This document shows, piece by piece, positions 9,140 to 18,101 of a stretch of 64,000 nucleotides of DNA (position 1 is the first letter of the stretch; each line of letters starts with the position of its first letter). The stretch spans positions 1,798,001 to 1,862,000 of the forward strand of contig NZ_CP077094.1 in the NCBI RefSeq assembly GCF_014269025.2, written 5' to 3'. The notes under the pieces are model-generated. The model saw only the letters and a program-made list of their open reading frames with translations. It made no database searches and was not told the DNA's origin. This stretch comes from Pseudomonas promysalinigenes (GTDB lineage: Bacteria > Pseudomonadota > Gammaproteobacteria > Pseudomonadales > Pseudomonadaceae). Both the position numbers and the translations under genes were made by a program.

Positions 9140-10297
9140 ATGCCTGCCATGCGATACGACAGTCTTCTGCAGCGGCTGCTGCCTGCGCCCCTGAACATCT
9201 CACCTAAGCAAGCCTTGCGCGCCGGTGTCGGCGCATTGCTTGGCTTGTTCGTTGCTGGCGGGTTGACCAGCCTGGCCTACGGGCCAGGCACTGCCCTGCA
9301 CCTACTGGGCCCGTTGGCGGCCTCTGCGGTGCTGGTGTTTGCCGTGCATTCCGGGCCGCTGGCCCAACCCTGGCCGGTGCTTGGCAGTTATGCCCTGGCT
9401 GGGGCTGTCGGCCTTGCCATGCGTCAGGGCTGGGGCGGGGAGCTGTGGGTGGCCGCCACGGCGCTGGGCATTTCGATGCTCGTGATGTGCTTATTGCGCT
9501 GCCTGCACCCGCCGGGTGGTGCGGTGGCGGTAAGCGCGGTGCTGGCTGATCCGGGCTTGACGGCCATGGGTGACCATCTGCTAGAGCCGGTCTTGCTCAA
9601 TGCACTGATGCTGGTGTGCGTCGCGGTGATCTACAACCGCCTGACCGGGGTGCGCTACCCCAAAGCAGCACTGCCGCGCATCGATCTGCACCATACCCAC
9701 GACCCCCTGCCGCGCGAGCGCGTTGGCGTCAGCAGCGCTGACCTGGATCAGGCGCTGATGGAGCTAGGGGAGTTCGTCGACGTCACTCGTGATGAGCTAC
9801 AGCGCATCATCATCGCCACCGAGCACAGCGCGCTGCAGCGCACTCTCGGCGGTATCACTGCCAGTGCCGTAATGTCGCGCGATGTGCAGTTCGCTTCGCC
9901 GCAGACCACTCTGGAACAGGCCTGGAAGCTGCTGTGTAGCCACCATCTGAACACTCTGCCGGTACTCGACCAGGGCAAGCTGGTGGGTATCGTCAGCCTC
10001 AGCGACCTTATCGGCCCAGCCATGCAGCGCGGCCAGCTCAGTTGGCGCGGCCTGTTCGGCCGCAAAGCGGTGCGCCTGGAGCAGGTGATGAGTCGGCATG
10101 TGGTCAGTGTCAGCCCCCAGCACCCGCTGGAGCGCCTGCTACCGCTGTTGTGCGAGCAAGGCCTGCACTGCCTGCCGGTGCTCGATGATGGCCGGTTGGT
10201 AGGGGTCGTCACCCAGACCGATCTGGTCGCCGGCCTTGCCCGCCAGTTGCTAAGCGCCGCTGGCAGCGGTTCACACCAGCGGGTCCCAGCGTTGTGA
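9140..10297 (+). CDS. HPP family membrane protein with two CBS domains
   Basis: The 385-residue protein has an N-terminal HPP domain of four membrane helices (about residues 20-165) including the family signature CLHPPGGAVAVSAV. Two CBS domains follow (about 235-290 and 315-370; DLIGPAM and TDLVAGLA ends). HPP domains of plants and cyanobacteria are reported nitrite transporters, and the CBS pair suggests control by an adenine nucleotide. The bacterial substrate is not known. The start is uncertain among TTG 9128, ATG 9140 and ATG 9149, none with a strong ribosome binding site. Its 3' end overlaps the 3' end of the convergent LysR gene by 27 bases. Confidence 0.85.
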   Translation: MPAMRYDSLLQRLLPAPLNISPKQALRAGVGALLGLFVAGGLTSLAYGPGTALHLLGPLAASAVLVFAVHSGPLAQPWPVLGSYALAGAVGLAMRQGWGGELWVAATALGISMLVMCLLRCLHPPGGAVAVSAVLADPGLTAMGDHLLEPVLLNALMLVCVAVIYNRLTGVRYPKAALPRIDLHHTHDPLPRERVGVSSADLDQALMELGEFVDVTRDELQRIIIATEHSALQRTLGGITASAVMSRDVQFASPQTTLEQAWKLLCSHHLNTLPVLDQGKLVGIVSLSDLIGPAMQRGQLSWRGLFGRKAVRLEQVMSRHVVSVSPQHPLERLLPLLCEQGLHCLPVLDDGRLVGVVTQTDLVAGLARQLLSAAGSGSHQRVPAL

Positions 10298-11137
10298 CCA
10301 GTCGCTGGAGTCAGCCGCTATCAGCCCGCGCAGCACCGCGATGGCCTGTTGCAGCGCTTCGCTGTCGCGCTTGCGCGGGTAGACCAGGTAGGTTGGGTAA
10401 GTGAATTCCGGCGCTTGCGGCACACGCTCGAATACGCCTTTATCCAAATAGGCCTGTACTACACGCGTACGGAAATACCCGCTACCCCCGTGGTCGAGGA
10501 TGAACTGCAAAGCCAGAGGCCCGAGGTTGAAGCTCAGCGCCGGGCGCGCGCAGTCCGGCAATGCGGCATCGTGCTGGCGGCGGAAGGCTTCACCCCAGTC
10601 GATGTAGATGTATGGCTCAGGTCGCTGGACCCTGCGCACGCGAATCAGCTTTTCTTCCATCAACTGCTCAACCTGCAGCCCTGGACCGTAGATCGGCTGG
10701 TACACCAGGGCTGCGTCCAGCAGGCCCATGTCGACCTTGCGTAGCAAAGCGTCCTCGTCACTGATTTCGCTGCGGATGGCATGGCTTGGCATTTCGCGGA
10801 ACAGGGCGCCGACCCAGTCGAGCAGCATCGGGTTGCCCAGGCTCACCTGCGCGCCAATATGCAGTACTTGCTGGCGGCCTTCAGGCAGCGGTAGGTCGCG
10901 CCGCGCCGCTTCCCAGGTCTGTACCAGCTGGTTGGCGTAGCTGACGAAGGCTTCACCATCGTGGGTCAAGCTAGCGCCATTTCGACTGCGCACGAACAGC
11001 TGACAGCCCAGTTGCTGCTCCAGGCGTTGCACGCGGGCGGTGATAGCGGTCTGTGATACGCACAGGCGTTCGGCGGCGGCGACCAGGCTGCCGCAACGCA
11101 CCACTTCAAGAAACGTACGGGCCTGGTCGATGTCCAT
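10271..11137 (-). CDS. LysR-family transcriptional regulator
   Basis: This 288-residue protein has an N-terminal LysR winged helix (FLEVVRCGSLVAAAERLCVSQ) and a substrate-binding effector domain over about residues 90-285. It is divergent from the propionyl-CoA synthetase gene with 177 bases between the starts, so it may control that gene as LysR regulators often do; this is positional inference. The effector is unknown. The gene ends inside the 3' end of the HPP-CBS gene. No clear LysR T-N11-A box was picked out in the divergent region. Confidence 0.9.
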   Translation of the reverse strand: MDIDQARTFLEVVRCGSLVAAAERLCVSQTAITARVQRLEQQLGCQLFVRSRNGASLTHDGEAFVSYANQLVQTWEAARRDLPLPEGRQQVLHIGAQVSLGNPMLLDWVGALFREMPSHAIRSEISDEDALLRKVDMGLLDAALVYQPIYGPGLQVEQLMEEKLIRVRRVQRPEPYIYIDWGEAFRRQHDAALPDCARPALSFNLGPLALQFILDHGGSGYFRTRVVQAYLDKGVFERVPQAPEFTYPTYLVYPRKRDSEALQQAIAVLRGLIAADSSDWSQRWDPLV

Positions 11138-11314
11138 GATCGGCTCTGCGTTGGTGGGGGGGCTATTCTAGAAGCTTTGCACTGATTCAGGGCAATTTAG
11201 GCCTGTCTGCAAATTTGCAGGTCGGTTGTGACTTTAGTCCCATGGCAGCCTTGGTGTAGCGGGCCATACTCGTTGTTCGCCCCTCAATAACAACAAGTAC
11301 CGGGTTCCACCACG

Positions 11315-13204
11315 ATGACCTACCAGCACAGCTATGCCCAGTCCATTAACGACCCAGCCGCCTTCTGGGCCGAACAGGCCCAATCATTGGCCTGGTACCG
11401 CGCCCCCTCGCTGATTTTGCAAGGCAACCCAGATGGCACCCATCGCTGGTTTGCCGACGGCCGCTTGAACAGCTGCTACCTGGCCCTGGACCGGCAAATT
11501 GAACTGGGCCGCGGCGAGCAACTGGCGCTGATCTACGATTCGCCCGTCACGGGCGTACAGCAGACCTATACCTATAACCACCTGCGCGATGAAGTGGCGC
11601 GCCTGGCTGGGCTGTTACAGCAGTTGGGCGTTGGCAAGGGCGATGGCGTGATCATCTACATGCCGATGGTGCCCCAAGCGGCCATGGCCATGCTGGCCTG
11701 CGCGCGGATCGGCGCGGTACATTCGGTGGTATTCGGCGGCTTTGCCGCCAATGAACTGGCCCTGCGCATCGACGATGCGCGCCCAGCGCTGTTGCTCACT
11801 GCCTCCTGCGGGCTGGAGTTCGATCGGGTGGTGGAATACAAACCGCTGGTGGACCGCGCGTTGCAGTTGGCACGCCATCAACCTCGCAAGGTGCTGGTGC
11901 TGCAGAGGCCACAGGCTTTGGCGCAACTGCAATCGGAACGTGATCTGGACTGGCAACAGGCATTGGCCACTGCCGAACCCGTAGCCCCGGTAGCTCTGGA
12001 TGCCGGCGATCCGCTCTACATCATGTATACCTCAGGCACCACTGGCAAACCCAAGGGTATCGTCCGGGAAAACGGTGGCAACGCAGTGGCGCTCTGCTAC
12101 GCGATGCGTCATATCTACGGCATGCAAGCGGGTGATGTGTGGTGGGGCATTTCCGATGTCGGCTGGGTGGTCGGGCATTCGTTGATCGTCTATGGGCCGT
12201 TGATGAGCGGCTGTACCACGGTGTTCTACGAGGGCAAGCCGATTCGCACGCCGGATGCTTCGGCGTACTGGCGGGTGGTTGAACAGTACAAGGTCAATGC
12301 CTTGTTCTGCGCACCGACCGCCATGCGGGCAATCCGCAAAGAAGACCCGGAGGGCGAACTGATCCGCAAGCATGATCTGGGCTCGCTGCGCCAGCTGTTC
12401 CTGGCGGGTGAGAAGCTCGACTCCAGCACCCACCAGTGGCTGGAGCAGGTCACCGGCAAGGCGGTGCATGATCATTGGTGGCAGACTGAAACCGGCTGGC
12501 CGGTGACTGCACCTTGCGTGGGGCTCGAGGGCAGTGCAGCGCGGCCAGGTTCGAGCAATCGAGCGGTGCCTGGCTACCATGTGCGGGTGCTGGATGACGA
12601 AGGGCATACACTTGGCGCTGATCAACACGGGGCCATCGTCATAACCCTGCCACTGCCGCCTGGTTGCAGCCAAACACTGTGGGGCGACCACGAGCGTTAC
12701 CTGCAGGCTTATCTGCAGACCTACCCAGGTTATTACCATACCGGTGACGGCGGTTACCTGGACGAGGACGGCTTTGTCTACATCATGGGGCGCACCGATG
12801 ACGTGATCAACGTGTCTGGCCACCGGCTGTCAACGGGGGAGATGGAGGACTTGGTCGCTCGCCACCCGGCAGTGGCCGAGTGCGCGGTCATCGGGGTGCA
12901 TGATGAGATCAAGGGCCAAGTGCCGCTTGCGCTGGTGGTGCTCAAGGATGGTGAGCGCATCACCCAGGCGCAGCTGTTGGCCGAGTTGGTGGGCAGTGTA
13001 CGAGAGCAGATTGGCGCGCTGGCGTGCTTCAATCGAGTACGGCTGGTCAAACGCTTGCCCAAGACGCGCTCGGGCAAGATCCTGCGGGCGGTGTTGCGCA
13101 AGATCGCCGATGGGCAGGCGTATGTGCCTCCTTCCACACTCGATGACCCGGCCGTGTTGATGGAGATCGAGACCGTGCTGGCAGACCTGCCCAGGGCCGG
13201 ATGA
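11315..13204 (+). CDS. prpE: Propionyl-CoA synthetase (PrpE-like acyl-CoA synthetase)
   Basis: The 629-residue protein is a complete member of the acetyl/propionyl-CoA synthetase group. The ACS N-terminal domain is followed by the AMP-binding core with YTSGTTGKPKG, the acyl-pocket and hinge motif HDHWWQTETGWP, and the C-terminal lysine motif KTRSGKILR that carries the acetylation-sensitive catalytic Lys. It activates propionate with ATP and CoA, feeding the methylcitrate cycle whose prpF and acnB genes lie about 8-10 kb to the left. It is monocistronic and divergent from a LysR gene. A closely related acetyl- or butyryl-CoA synthetase function cannot be excluded by sequence alone. A long perfect hairpin follows the stop. 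Confidence 0.9.
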   Translation: MTYQHSYAQSINDPAAFWAEQAQSLAWYRAPSLILQGNPDGTHRWFADGRLNSCYLALDRQIELGRGEQLALIYDSPVTGVQQTYTYNHLRDEVARLAGLLQQLGVGKGDGVIIYMPMVPQAAMAMLACARIGAVHSVVFGGFAANELALRIDDARPALLLTASCGLEFDRVVEYKPLVDRALQLARHQPRKVLVLQRPQALAQLQSERDLDWQQALATAEPVAPVALDAGDPLYIMYTSGTTGKPKGIVRENGGNAVALCYAMRHIYGMQAGDVWWGISDVGWVVGHSLIVYGPLMSGCTTVFYEGKPIRTPDASAYWRVVEQYKVNALFCAPTAMRAIRKEDPEGELIRKHDLGSLRQLFLAGEKLDSSTHQWLEQVTGKAVHDHWWQTETGWPVTAPCVGLEGSAARPGSSNRAVPGYHVRVLDDEGHTLGADQHGAIVITLPLPPGCSQTLWGDHERYLQAYLQTYPGYYHTGDGGYLDEDGFVYIMGRTDDVINVSGHRLSTGEMEDLVARHPAVAECAVIGVHDEIKGQVPLALVVLKDGERITQAQLLAELVGSVREQIGALACFNRVRLVKRLPKTRSGKILRAVLRKIADGQAYVPPSTLDDPAVLMEIETVLADLPRAG

Positions 13205-13221
13205 AGCCTGGGCCTCGTCGT

Positions 13222-13266
13222 CCCTGGATACTCGGCTCGCTCGGTGAGCGGGCCGAGTATCCAGGG
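13222..13266. repeat. Near-perfect 21-bp hairpin downstream of prpE
   Basis: CCCTGGATACTCGGC at 13222-13236 is the exact complement of GCCGAGTATCCAGGG at 13252-13266. The stem extends inward through a T-G wobble and CGCTC/GAGCG to a three-base GGT loop, so 20 of 21 pairs are Watson-Crick. It begins 18 bases after the prpE stop and lacks a T-run. It may end or stabilise the prpE mRNA. Confidence 0.8.
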
Positions 13267-13272
13267 CTGGCC

Positions 13273-13593
13273 CTAGAGCGGATAGCGAGCGATGAATGTC
13301 GAGCCCCTGATCTCGATAACCTGCTGATATGCATGTTCGGTGACCAGCATGCTCTGACTGCGCGGGTAACTCGGTGTCAGCAGCCACTCTCGGTCGCCAA
13401 AGTCAGTATCGACCTGGCCATTGTGCTAGAGCCGCAAAATGGCTACAGGCACTTCACCCGTTAAGAAAAAGGCTTGAACGAAAGCCACTAACACCACCAT
13501 GAGCAAATTCAGCTAAACCGAGTGGTCGATCGAGCGCGCCTCGGTGGAAAACCACGGCATTTGCGTCATTGAAGCTCTGATCAGGTCTACCAT
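13273..13593 (-). pseudogene. Possible degraded gene of unknown family
   Basis: One reading frame on the minus strand runs 107 codons from an ATG at 13593 to a TAG at 13273, interrupted by two further in-frame TAG codons after codons 26 and 55. The pieces read like protein: a hydrophobic, membrane-like stretch (LNLLMVVLVAFVQAFFLTG) and then a 50-residue C-terminal piece ending QQVIEIRGSTFIARYPL. I do not recognise a family. Two stops in about 100 codons is also roughly what non-coding DNA would show, so this may be no gene at all. The remaining intergenic sequence from 13205 to 13737 holds only the hairpin described above. Confidence 0.25.
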
Positions 13594-13737
13594 TCAAATG
13601 ACCACATGACCATCAGCGGTGAGTTTCGTCAACACCATGGTCGGCTTACGCTGCGCGTCTTCTGATGGAAGGGAGCAGTAGTGGTGTCTGCTGGTAGAAC
13701 AGACAGTTACCCAGTTATCCGCTAGGGTCGCCGACAA

Positions 13738-14811
13738 TCACGCAGGGCCCAGCTGTTTCAACTGCCCCAACCGGCTGCGCGTGCGCATGAGATCGGCTAA
13801 TGGACCCTCCAGGCTCTGCGTCAGGGGCCGCTTACCAATGACCGTAAGCTGCCGATCTTGGTCATACAGCACATCCACCAGGTTGACGAAGCGCTGCTGC
13901 GCCGCCAGTGAGCATTGCGCCAGGTCATCCAGCCCATCGATGATCCACTCATCGTACTGCGCGGCCATTACCAGATAATCGATGACCGCCGTGGCTTTTT
14001 CGCATACATCATCAAAAGCCAGCATCACCCTGCGGCCCTCGACGGCCAGAGCGCGCAAAGGGCGCTTATTCACTTCCAGCAGCAATGGTTGAGCCTCTGG
14101 TAGGTTCAACGCTTTGCGCTGCATCCCATCGCCCGGCCACACAAAATGCCCTTGGGTGAAACGTTGCTGTTCGCGGTTGGCCGGCAGGCTGCGCAAATCG
14201 ATGTCGCCACCGACCTCAAGCACTTGCATCGAACTGTTGATCAGGCGGATCACCGGCAGGAACCGCTCGTGGTACAGCGGATTGGGTAGCAGACCTTCAG
14301 GGGCGTAGTTGGACGTTAACAAGACGAAAATGCCGCGGGCGAACAGCGCGTTGAACAGCCGGGTCAGCAGCATTGCATCGCCGATGTCATGCACATGGAA
14401 TTCGTCGAAGCACAGCACCTGGCAGTCGCCCAGCAATTGGTCCAAGGTTGCGCCCAGCGCATCGCCCAGTTGGCGGTGCTGGTGCATGCCTTGGTGCAGG
14501 CGAGCGAAGAAGTCGTGGAAATGCAGACGACGCTTGTTTGTCACCGGCACTGCCTCGAAAAAACCATCGAGCAGCCAGCTCTTGCCGCGGCCCACCGCGC
14601 CGTACAGATAAAGGCTGCGCGGCTTGCCGTTTTGCAGCTGCGCAAGCTGCCTGGCCATGCTGTCGATGACCATGCGCTGACCGTCACTGAGCTGGTAGCC
14701 ACGGCTGCGCGCCTTCTGCTCGAACCAGCTGAGCAGTTCACCGGGGTTGGACGACGCACCGCGCAAACGCTGGCCGAGCTGGCGCAGCGGGGAAGGGATC
14801 CAGGCAGACAA
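13738..14811 (-). CDS. zapE: Cell division protein ZapE (AFG1-like ATPase)
   Basis: The 357-residue protein has the AFG1/ZapE P-loop fold: Walker A GAVGRGKSW near residues 71-79, Walker B VLCFDEFHVHD, sensor region LLTSNYAPEGLLPNPLYHERF, and the family C-terminus. In E. coli ZapE is an ATPase acting on FtsZ rings during constriction and under low oxygen. The TTG start at 14811 (MSAWIPSPLRQ) is preferred because AAGGAG lies eight bases upstream; longer frames reach an ATG at 14928 but carry non-conserved sequence and no ribosome binding site. In Pseudomonas a second, closely related AFG1 paralogue is common near rplM/ispB, so this could be the paralogue rather than zapE proper. Confidence 0.85.
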   Translation of the reverse strand: MSAWIPSPLRQLGQRLRGASSNPGELLSWFEQKARSRGYQLSDGQRMVIDSMARQLAQLQNGKPRSLYLYGAVGRGKSWLLDGFFEAVPVTNKRRLHFHDFFARLHQGMHQHRQLGDALGATLDQLLGDCQVLCFDEFHVHDIGDAMLLTRLFNALFARGIFVLLTSNYAPEGLLPNPLYHERFLPVIRLINSSMQVLEVGGDIDLRSLPANREQQRFTQGHFVWPGDGMQRKALNLPEAQPLLLEVNKRPLRALAVEGRRVMLAFDDVCEKATAVIDYLVMAAQYDEWIIDGLDDLAQCSLAAQQRFVNLVDVLYDQDRQLTVIGKRPLTQSLEGPLADLMRTRSRLGQLKQLGPA

Positions 14812-14934
14812 AAGCGAAGCTCCTTGGGCAAAGACCGGGCAGCGTGCAGCTTGCCCCAGGGCAGCATTTTTGACCAATAGATAAAATGGCGTGCAGTGAT
14901 CGACGGGGGAGATCAATCGGCGCAGCAAACACAG

Positions 14935-14959
14935 GCCAGCGCCGTGGGCCGGCGCTGGC
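14935..14959. terminator. GC-rich hairpin between the DUF465 gene and zapE
   Basis: GCCAGCGCC and GGCGCTGGC form a perfect 9-bp stem around a 7-base loop, just beyond the stop of the DUF465 gene on the minus strand. There is no T-run, so it may be a weak terminator. Confidence 0.45.
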
Positions 14960-14976
14960 GCTACCGCAGAAGTCGC

Positions 14977-15219
14977 TCAGGCCTTGCGCTCTAGCTGGCG
15001 CTCGATCATGTATTTCAAGGCCAGGCGGCGCTCCTTCAACCGACGTAGATCTTCATCGACGAAATTGCCAGCGGAGATCGCTTCGGCTGCCAATACTTGG
15101 TTATCGATGTCCACATACTCGTCGAGCAAGCGGTCCAGGTCTTTGTCGGCCTGGCGCCTTTGCTGGACGATTTCTCGTGGGTAGTGCAGGTCTTGATAGA
15201 GATCGTGTGAAACAGGCAT
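14977..15219 (-). CDS. DUF465 family small coiled-coil protein
   Basis: The 80-residue product starts MPVSHDLYQDL, with a perfect AAGGAGG five bases before the ATG. An in-frame ATG six codons upstream overlaps that site and is discounted. The protein is charged and helical, with the DUF465 (YdcH-like) pattern in which a central LDEYVDIDNQV is followed by LKERRLALKYMIERQL. Members of this family are short cytosolic helical hairpins of unknown role. It has its own transcription unit, ending at a GC-rich hairpin before zapE. Confidence 0.85.
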   Translation of the reverse strand: MPVSHDLYQDLHYPREIVQQRRQADKDLDRLLDEYVDIDNQVLAAEAISAGNFVDEDLRRLKERRLALKYMIERQLERKA

Positions 15220-15488
15220 GAGGGCCTCCTTGGTCAATGCAGTTCGCTTAATGGATTGGAAGGAGGCAAAACGAATGTGTTGAAGCAGGGCATTAAAAAA
15301 AGCGACGGATGGTAGCCTGAATGTGCATTGGAATCGGTAAAAGCACTAACTTGCTGTTTTAAAGCATTTTTTTTCAACCGGGGGCTTCACAGGCATGCGC
15401 TTTGTTGTTAAAGTGCGCGCATTCCACGGCAACAAGCCAGTTGTCATTAAGTTGGAATGGTCAGAGCAGCATCAGCTGCATCCGATAC

Positions 15489-15563
15489 AGGGGCGTCGCC
15501 AAGCGGTAAGGCAGCAGGTTTTGATCCTGCCATGCGTTGGTTCGAATCCAGCCGCCCCTGCCA
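15489..15563 (+). tRNA. tRNA-Gln (UUG anticodon)
   Basis: A complete 75-base cloverleaf can be drawn: acceptor AGGGGCG/CGCCCCT, D-arm with AAGCGGTAAG, anticodon stem GCAGG/CCTGC enclosing loop TTTTGAT (anticodon TTG), T-loop GTTCGAATC, discriminator G and an encoded CCA. It stands alone between the DUF465 gene and the hybrid kinase gene. No integrase or att-like duplication was seen near its 3' end. Confidence 0.96.
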
Positions 15564-15700
15564 TTTTCTCTAATCCAGTATCCTATTCAATTCAGTGCAG
15601 GTGACTATCGGCGCTGAGTTTCTGCGTTTGCGCTGTTCGGCACCGTTGGCAGCTGGGGCGCAGTCGCCCCCCAGCAAGCCAGCCAGTTTTTATCGCAACG

Positions 15701-18088
15701 CTACGGGTTCAGGCGCAGCACGTCGCTGAGTACCCTGGCAAGCTCATCCGCCTGCACCGGCTTCTGCAGCACCAGACTGCCAGGCAGCTCAAGTCCTTCG
15801 AGCTCTGCATACCCAGTCAGAAATACCACGGGCAACTGCGGGTGTCGTTGGCGCGCCGCCAGAGCCAATTGTCCGCCGTTGAATTCGGGCATGGCAAAGT
15901 CGGTCAGCAGCAGGTCGATATCGTCGTCCAACAGGGCCAACGCCTGTTCCCCACTGTGCGCCTGGCGGACCTCGTAGCCATACTGGCGTAACACGTCACC
16001 GAGCATGTCGCGCACCAAGTGATCGTCGTCTACCAGCAACACCGTGCGGTCCCGTCCGCTGTCATCGATCGGTTGGCTGATGGCTTGCGGGGCAGGGTCT
16101 GCATCGACTTCGTGCTTCACTGCCGGTAGATAAACAGCAACTTGGGTACCATGGCCTGGCTCGGTATCAATGCGCACTCCGCCCCCGGATTGCTTGGCAA
16201 AGCCAAATACCTGAGCTAACCCAAGCCCAGAGCCTTTGCCGATATCCTTGGTGGTGAAGAACGGCTCGAACACCTTGGCCAACACCTCCTCGCTCATGCC
16301 ACAGCCTGTATCGCGAATGCTCAGCATCACATACTCGCCCGGTTCCGGGTCTTCGGGACGGTGAGGACGAGCCTTGACTCGCGTGTTGCGAGTCGACAGG
16401 GTCAACTGGCCACCTTCGGGCATGGCGTCACGTGCGTTGATCGCCAGGTTGAGAATGATCATCTCGGTCTGGGTGGGGTCGGTCAGCGCGTGCCATAGGC
16501 TGTGATCAAGGTCCAGGCGTACTAGGATGTTGCCACCCAAGGTGCGGCTCAACAGTTCTTCCAGGCCGGTCAAAGTACGATTGAGGTTCAACGGCACCGG
16601 TTCCAGGCGCTGGCGACGGGAAAAGGCGAGCAGTTGCGACGTCAGCTTGGCGCCGCGCTCGCCGGCTTCGCGGATATGCGTCAGGCGGCTGCGAGCCTTG
16701 TCGACATCCGCCTTGGCCAGATCGCGTTCAAGGAAGCTGGCTCCAGTGAGAATGACCGTGAGCAGATTGTTGAAGTCGTGGGCCACACCTGCGGTCAGCT
16801 GACCGACAGCCTCAAGCCGTTGCATCTGCTGCAGCGCCGCCTCGATGCGTTCACGCTCGGTGATCTGCTCGCGCAGGCGTGTGTTGGCTTGCGCAAGGCC
16901 CAAAGCGCTTTCTCGCTCGCTGGTAATATCGCGAGCCACCACGTAGAGCAAGGTGTCTTCCGGCACCACCACCCAGGACAGCCAACGCAACTGGCCTCCG
17001 GCGTGCTGAATGCGACCAACGAACCGCGCACTGGTGCGCCCGTGCGCAAGAGCACCCAGCTCGCTGAGCAATGCTTGCTGGTCTGCGTCTGGCAGCAGGT
17101 GCAGCAGCGAGGCCTGGCTCAGGCGCTCGCGAGAAAAGCCCAGGCTGGCTTCCCAGGCTGGGTTGAGCGCTACAGGCGTCAGGTCTTTGTTGAGCACGGC
17201 AAGCAGGTCCTGGGACAACTCCCAGGCGCGGTCCCGTTCTCGGGTACGGCGCTCGACGCGTTCGCCCAGCATTTCGTTGAGCTGCTTGAGCGCCTGGGTT
17301 GCCTGGCGCTGAGTGTGAATGTCCTGCAGCACCCCAGAAAACCGCGTGCACTGCCCGTCGTAAAACTGGGCCTGGCCGCTGCTGAGCAGCCAGCGCGGCT
17401 CCATACCGTTGGGTTCGGCGGTACGGAACTCGACCCGGTATATCCCGTCGCTGTCCGGGCGCATGGCCTGCTCCACGGCTTCGCGCACTTTAGCCAGGTC
17501 CTCGTGGTAAATACCGGCATAGAAGACATCCAGGTCCATTTCCGTTTCGGGCGGCAAACCGAACAGAGCCTTGCAGCGATTATCCCAGACCAGCAGCCCT
17601 TGCTGTGGGCGCAAATCCCACGTGCCCATGCCAGCAGCATCGATGGCGATGCGCGCCCGAGCTTCGACATCGGCCAAGGCTTCTTCGGCGTAACGCCGGC
17701 GCTGGCGTTCATGCACTTCGGTGAGGGCCCGACGCACGGCCTTTGGCAGCAGCGGCAAGTTTTTCTTCAAGACATAATCGGTAGCGCCCAGGCGGATCAT
17801 CTCCACCGCATGTTCTTCCCCGTAGATGCCCGAAAGAAAGATGAACGGGGTGTCAGGGGCCAAGCGTTGGGCGATGGCCAACACATCGGTGCCGGAGGAG
17901 CCGGGCAGCACGCAGTCGCACAGGATCAGGTCGAAGCTGGCCTGATGCAGGGCTTGCTCGACGCCAATGTGGTCGAACACCAGTTGTGACTGCACCTGCA
18001 GCCCGCTGCGTTCCAGGCGCATCAGGGTCAGCTCGGCATCCATCGAGCTGTCTTCGACCATCAACAATTTCAGCGGTTTGGACAACAT
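15701..18088 (-). CDS. Hybrid sensor histidine kinase (REC-PAS-PAS-HisKA-HATPase-REC)
   Basis: This 795-residue cytosolic protein has, in order, an N-terminal receiver domain (about residues 8-122; ILCDCVLPG with the phosphoacceptor Asp), two PAS domains (about 145-265 and 310-410), a HisKA H-box (AGVAHDFNNLLTVIL), a HATPase domain (NLAINARDAM, DTGCGM, GSGLGLAQV) and a C-terminal receiver (about 680-790; LLLTDFAMPEFNG). It has no membrane segment. It is the third gene of an operon with a bacteriophytochrome and a single-domain regulator, so it probably receives phosphate from or relays the light signal. The start ATG 18088 has GAGG about 11 bases upstream and lies 13 bases after the preceding stop. 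Confidence 0.9.
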   Translation of the reverse strand: MLSKPLKLLMVEDSSMDAELTLMRLERSGLQVQSQLVFDHIGVEQALHQASFDLILCDCVLPGSSGTDVLAIAQRLAPDTPFIFLSGIYGEEHAVEMIRLGATDYVLKKNLPLLPKAVRRALTEVHERQRRRYAEEALADVEARARIAIDAAGMGTWDLRPQQGLLVWDNRCKALFGLPPETEMDLDVFYAGIYHEDLAKVREAVEQAMRPDSDGIYRVEFRTAEPNGMEPRWLLSSGQAQFYDGQCTRFSGVLQDIHTQRQATQALKQLNEMLGERVERRTRERDRAWELSQDLLAVLNKDLTPVALNPAWEASLGFSRERLSQASLLHLLPDADQQALLSELGALAHGRTSARFVGRIQHAGGQLRWLSWVVVPEDTLLYVVARDITSERESALGLAQANTRLREQITERERIEAALQQMQRLEAVGQLTAGVAHDFNNLLTVILTGASFLERDLAKADVDKARSRLTHIREAGERGAKLTSQLLAFSRRQRLEPVPLNLNRTLTGLEELLSRTLGGNILVRLDLDHSLWHALTDPTQTEMIILNLAINARDAMPEGGQLTLSTRNTRVKARPHRPEDPEPGEYVMLSIRDTGCGMSEEVLAKVFEPFFTTKDIGKGSGLGLAQVFGFAKQSGGGVRIDTEPGHGTQVAVYLPAVKHEVDADPAPQAISQPIDDSGRDRTVLLVDDDHLVRDMLGDVLRQYGYEVRQAHSGEQALALLDDDIDLLLTDFAMPEFNGGQLALAARQRHPQLPVVFLTGYAELEGLELPGSLVLQKPVQADELARVLSDVLRLNP

Positions 18089-18101
18089 CTGTAAGCGCGC
18101 C

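Noticed and set aside
11225..11300. Possible sigma-54 promoter before prpE (TGGCAG ... TTGGTGT)
   Set aside because: The GG to GC distance and the -12 GC do not fit; GT stands where GC is required.
13201..13464. 87-codon plus-strand frame beginning at the prpE stop
   Set aside because: It runs through the perfect hairpin at 13222-13266, lacks a proper ribosome binding site and has no protein-like pattern.
15489..15563. tRNA-Gln as an integration site
   Set aside because: No duplicated tRNA 3' end or integrase was found within the window.
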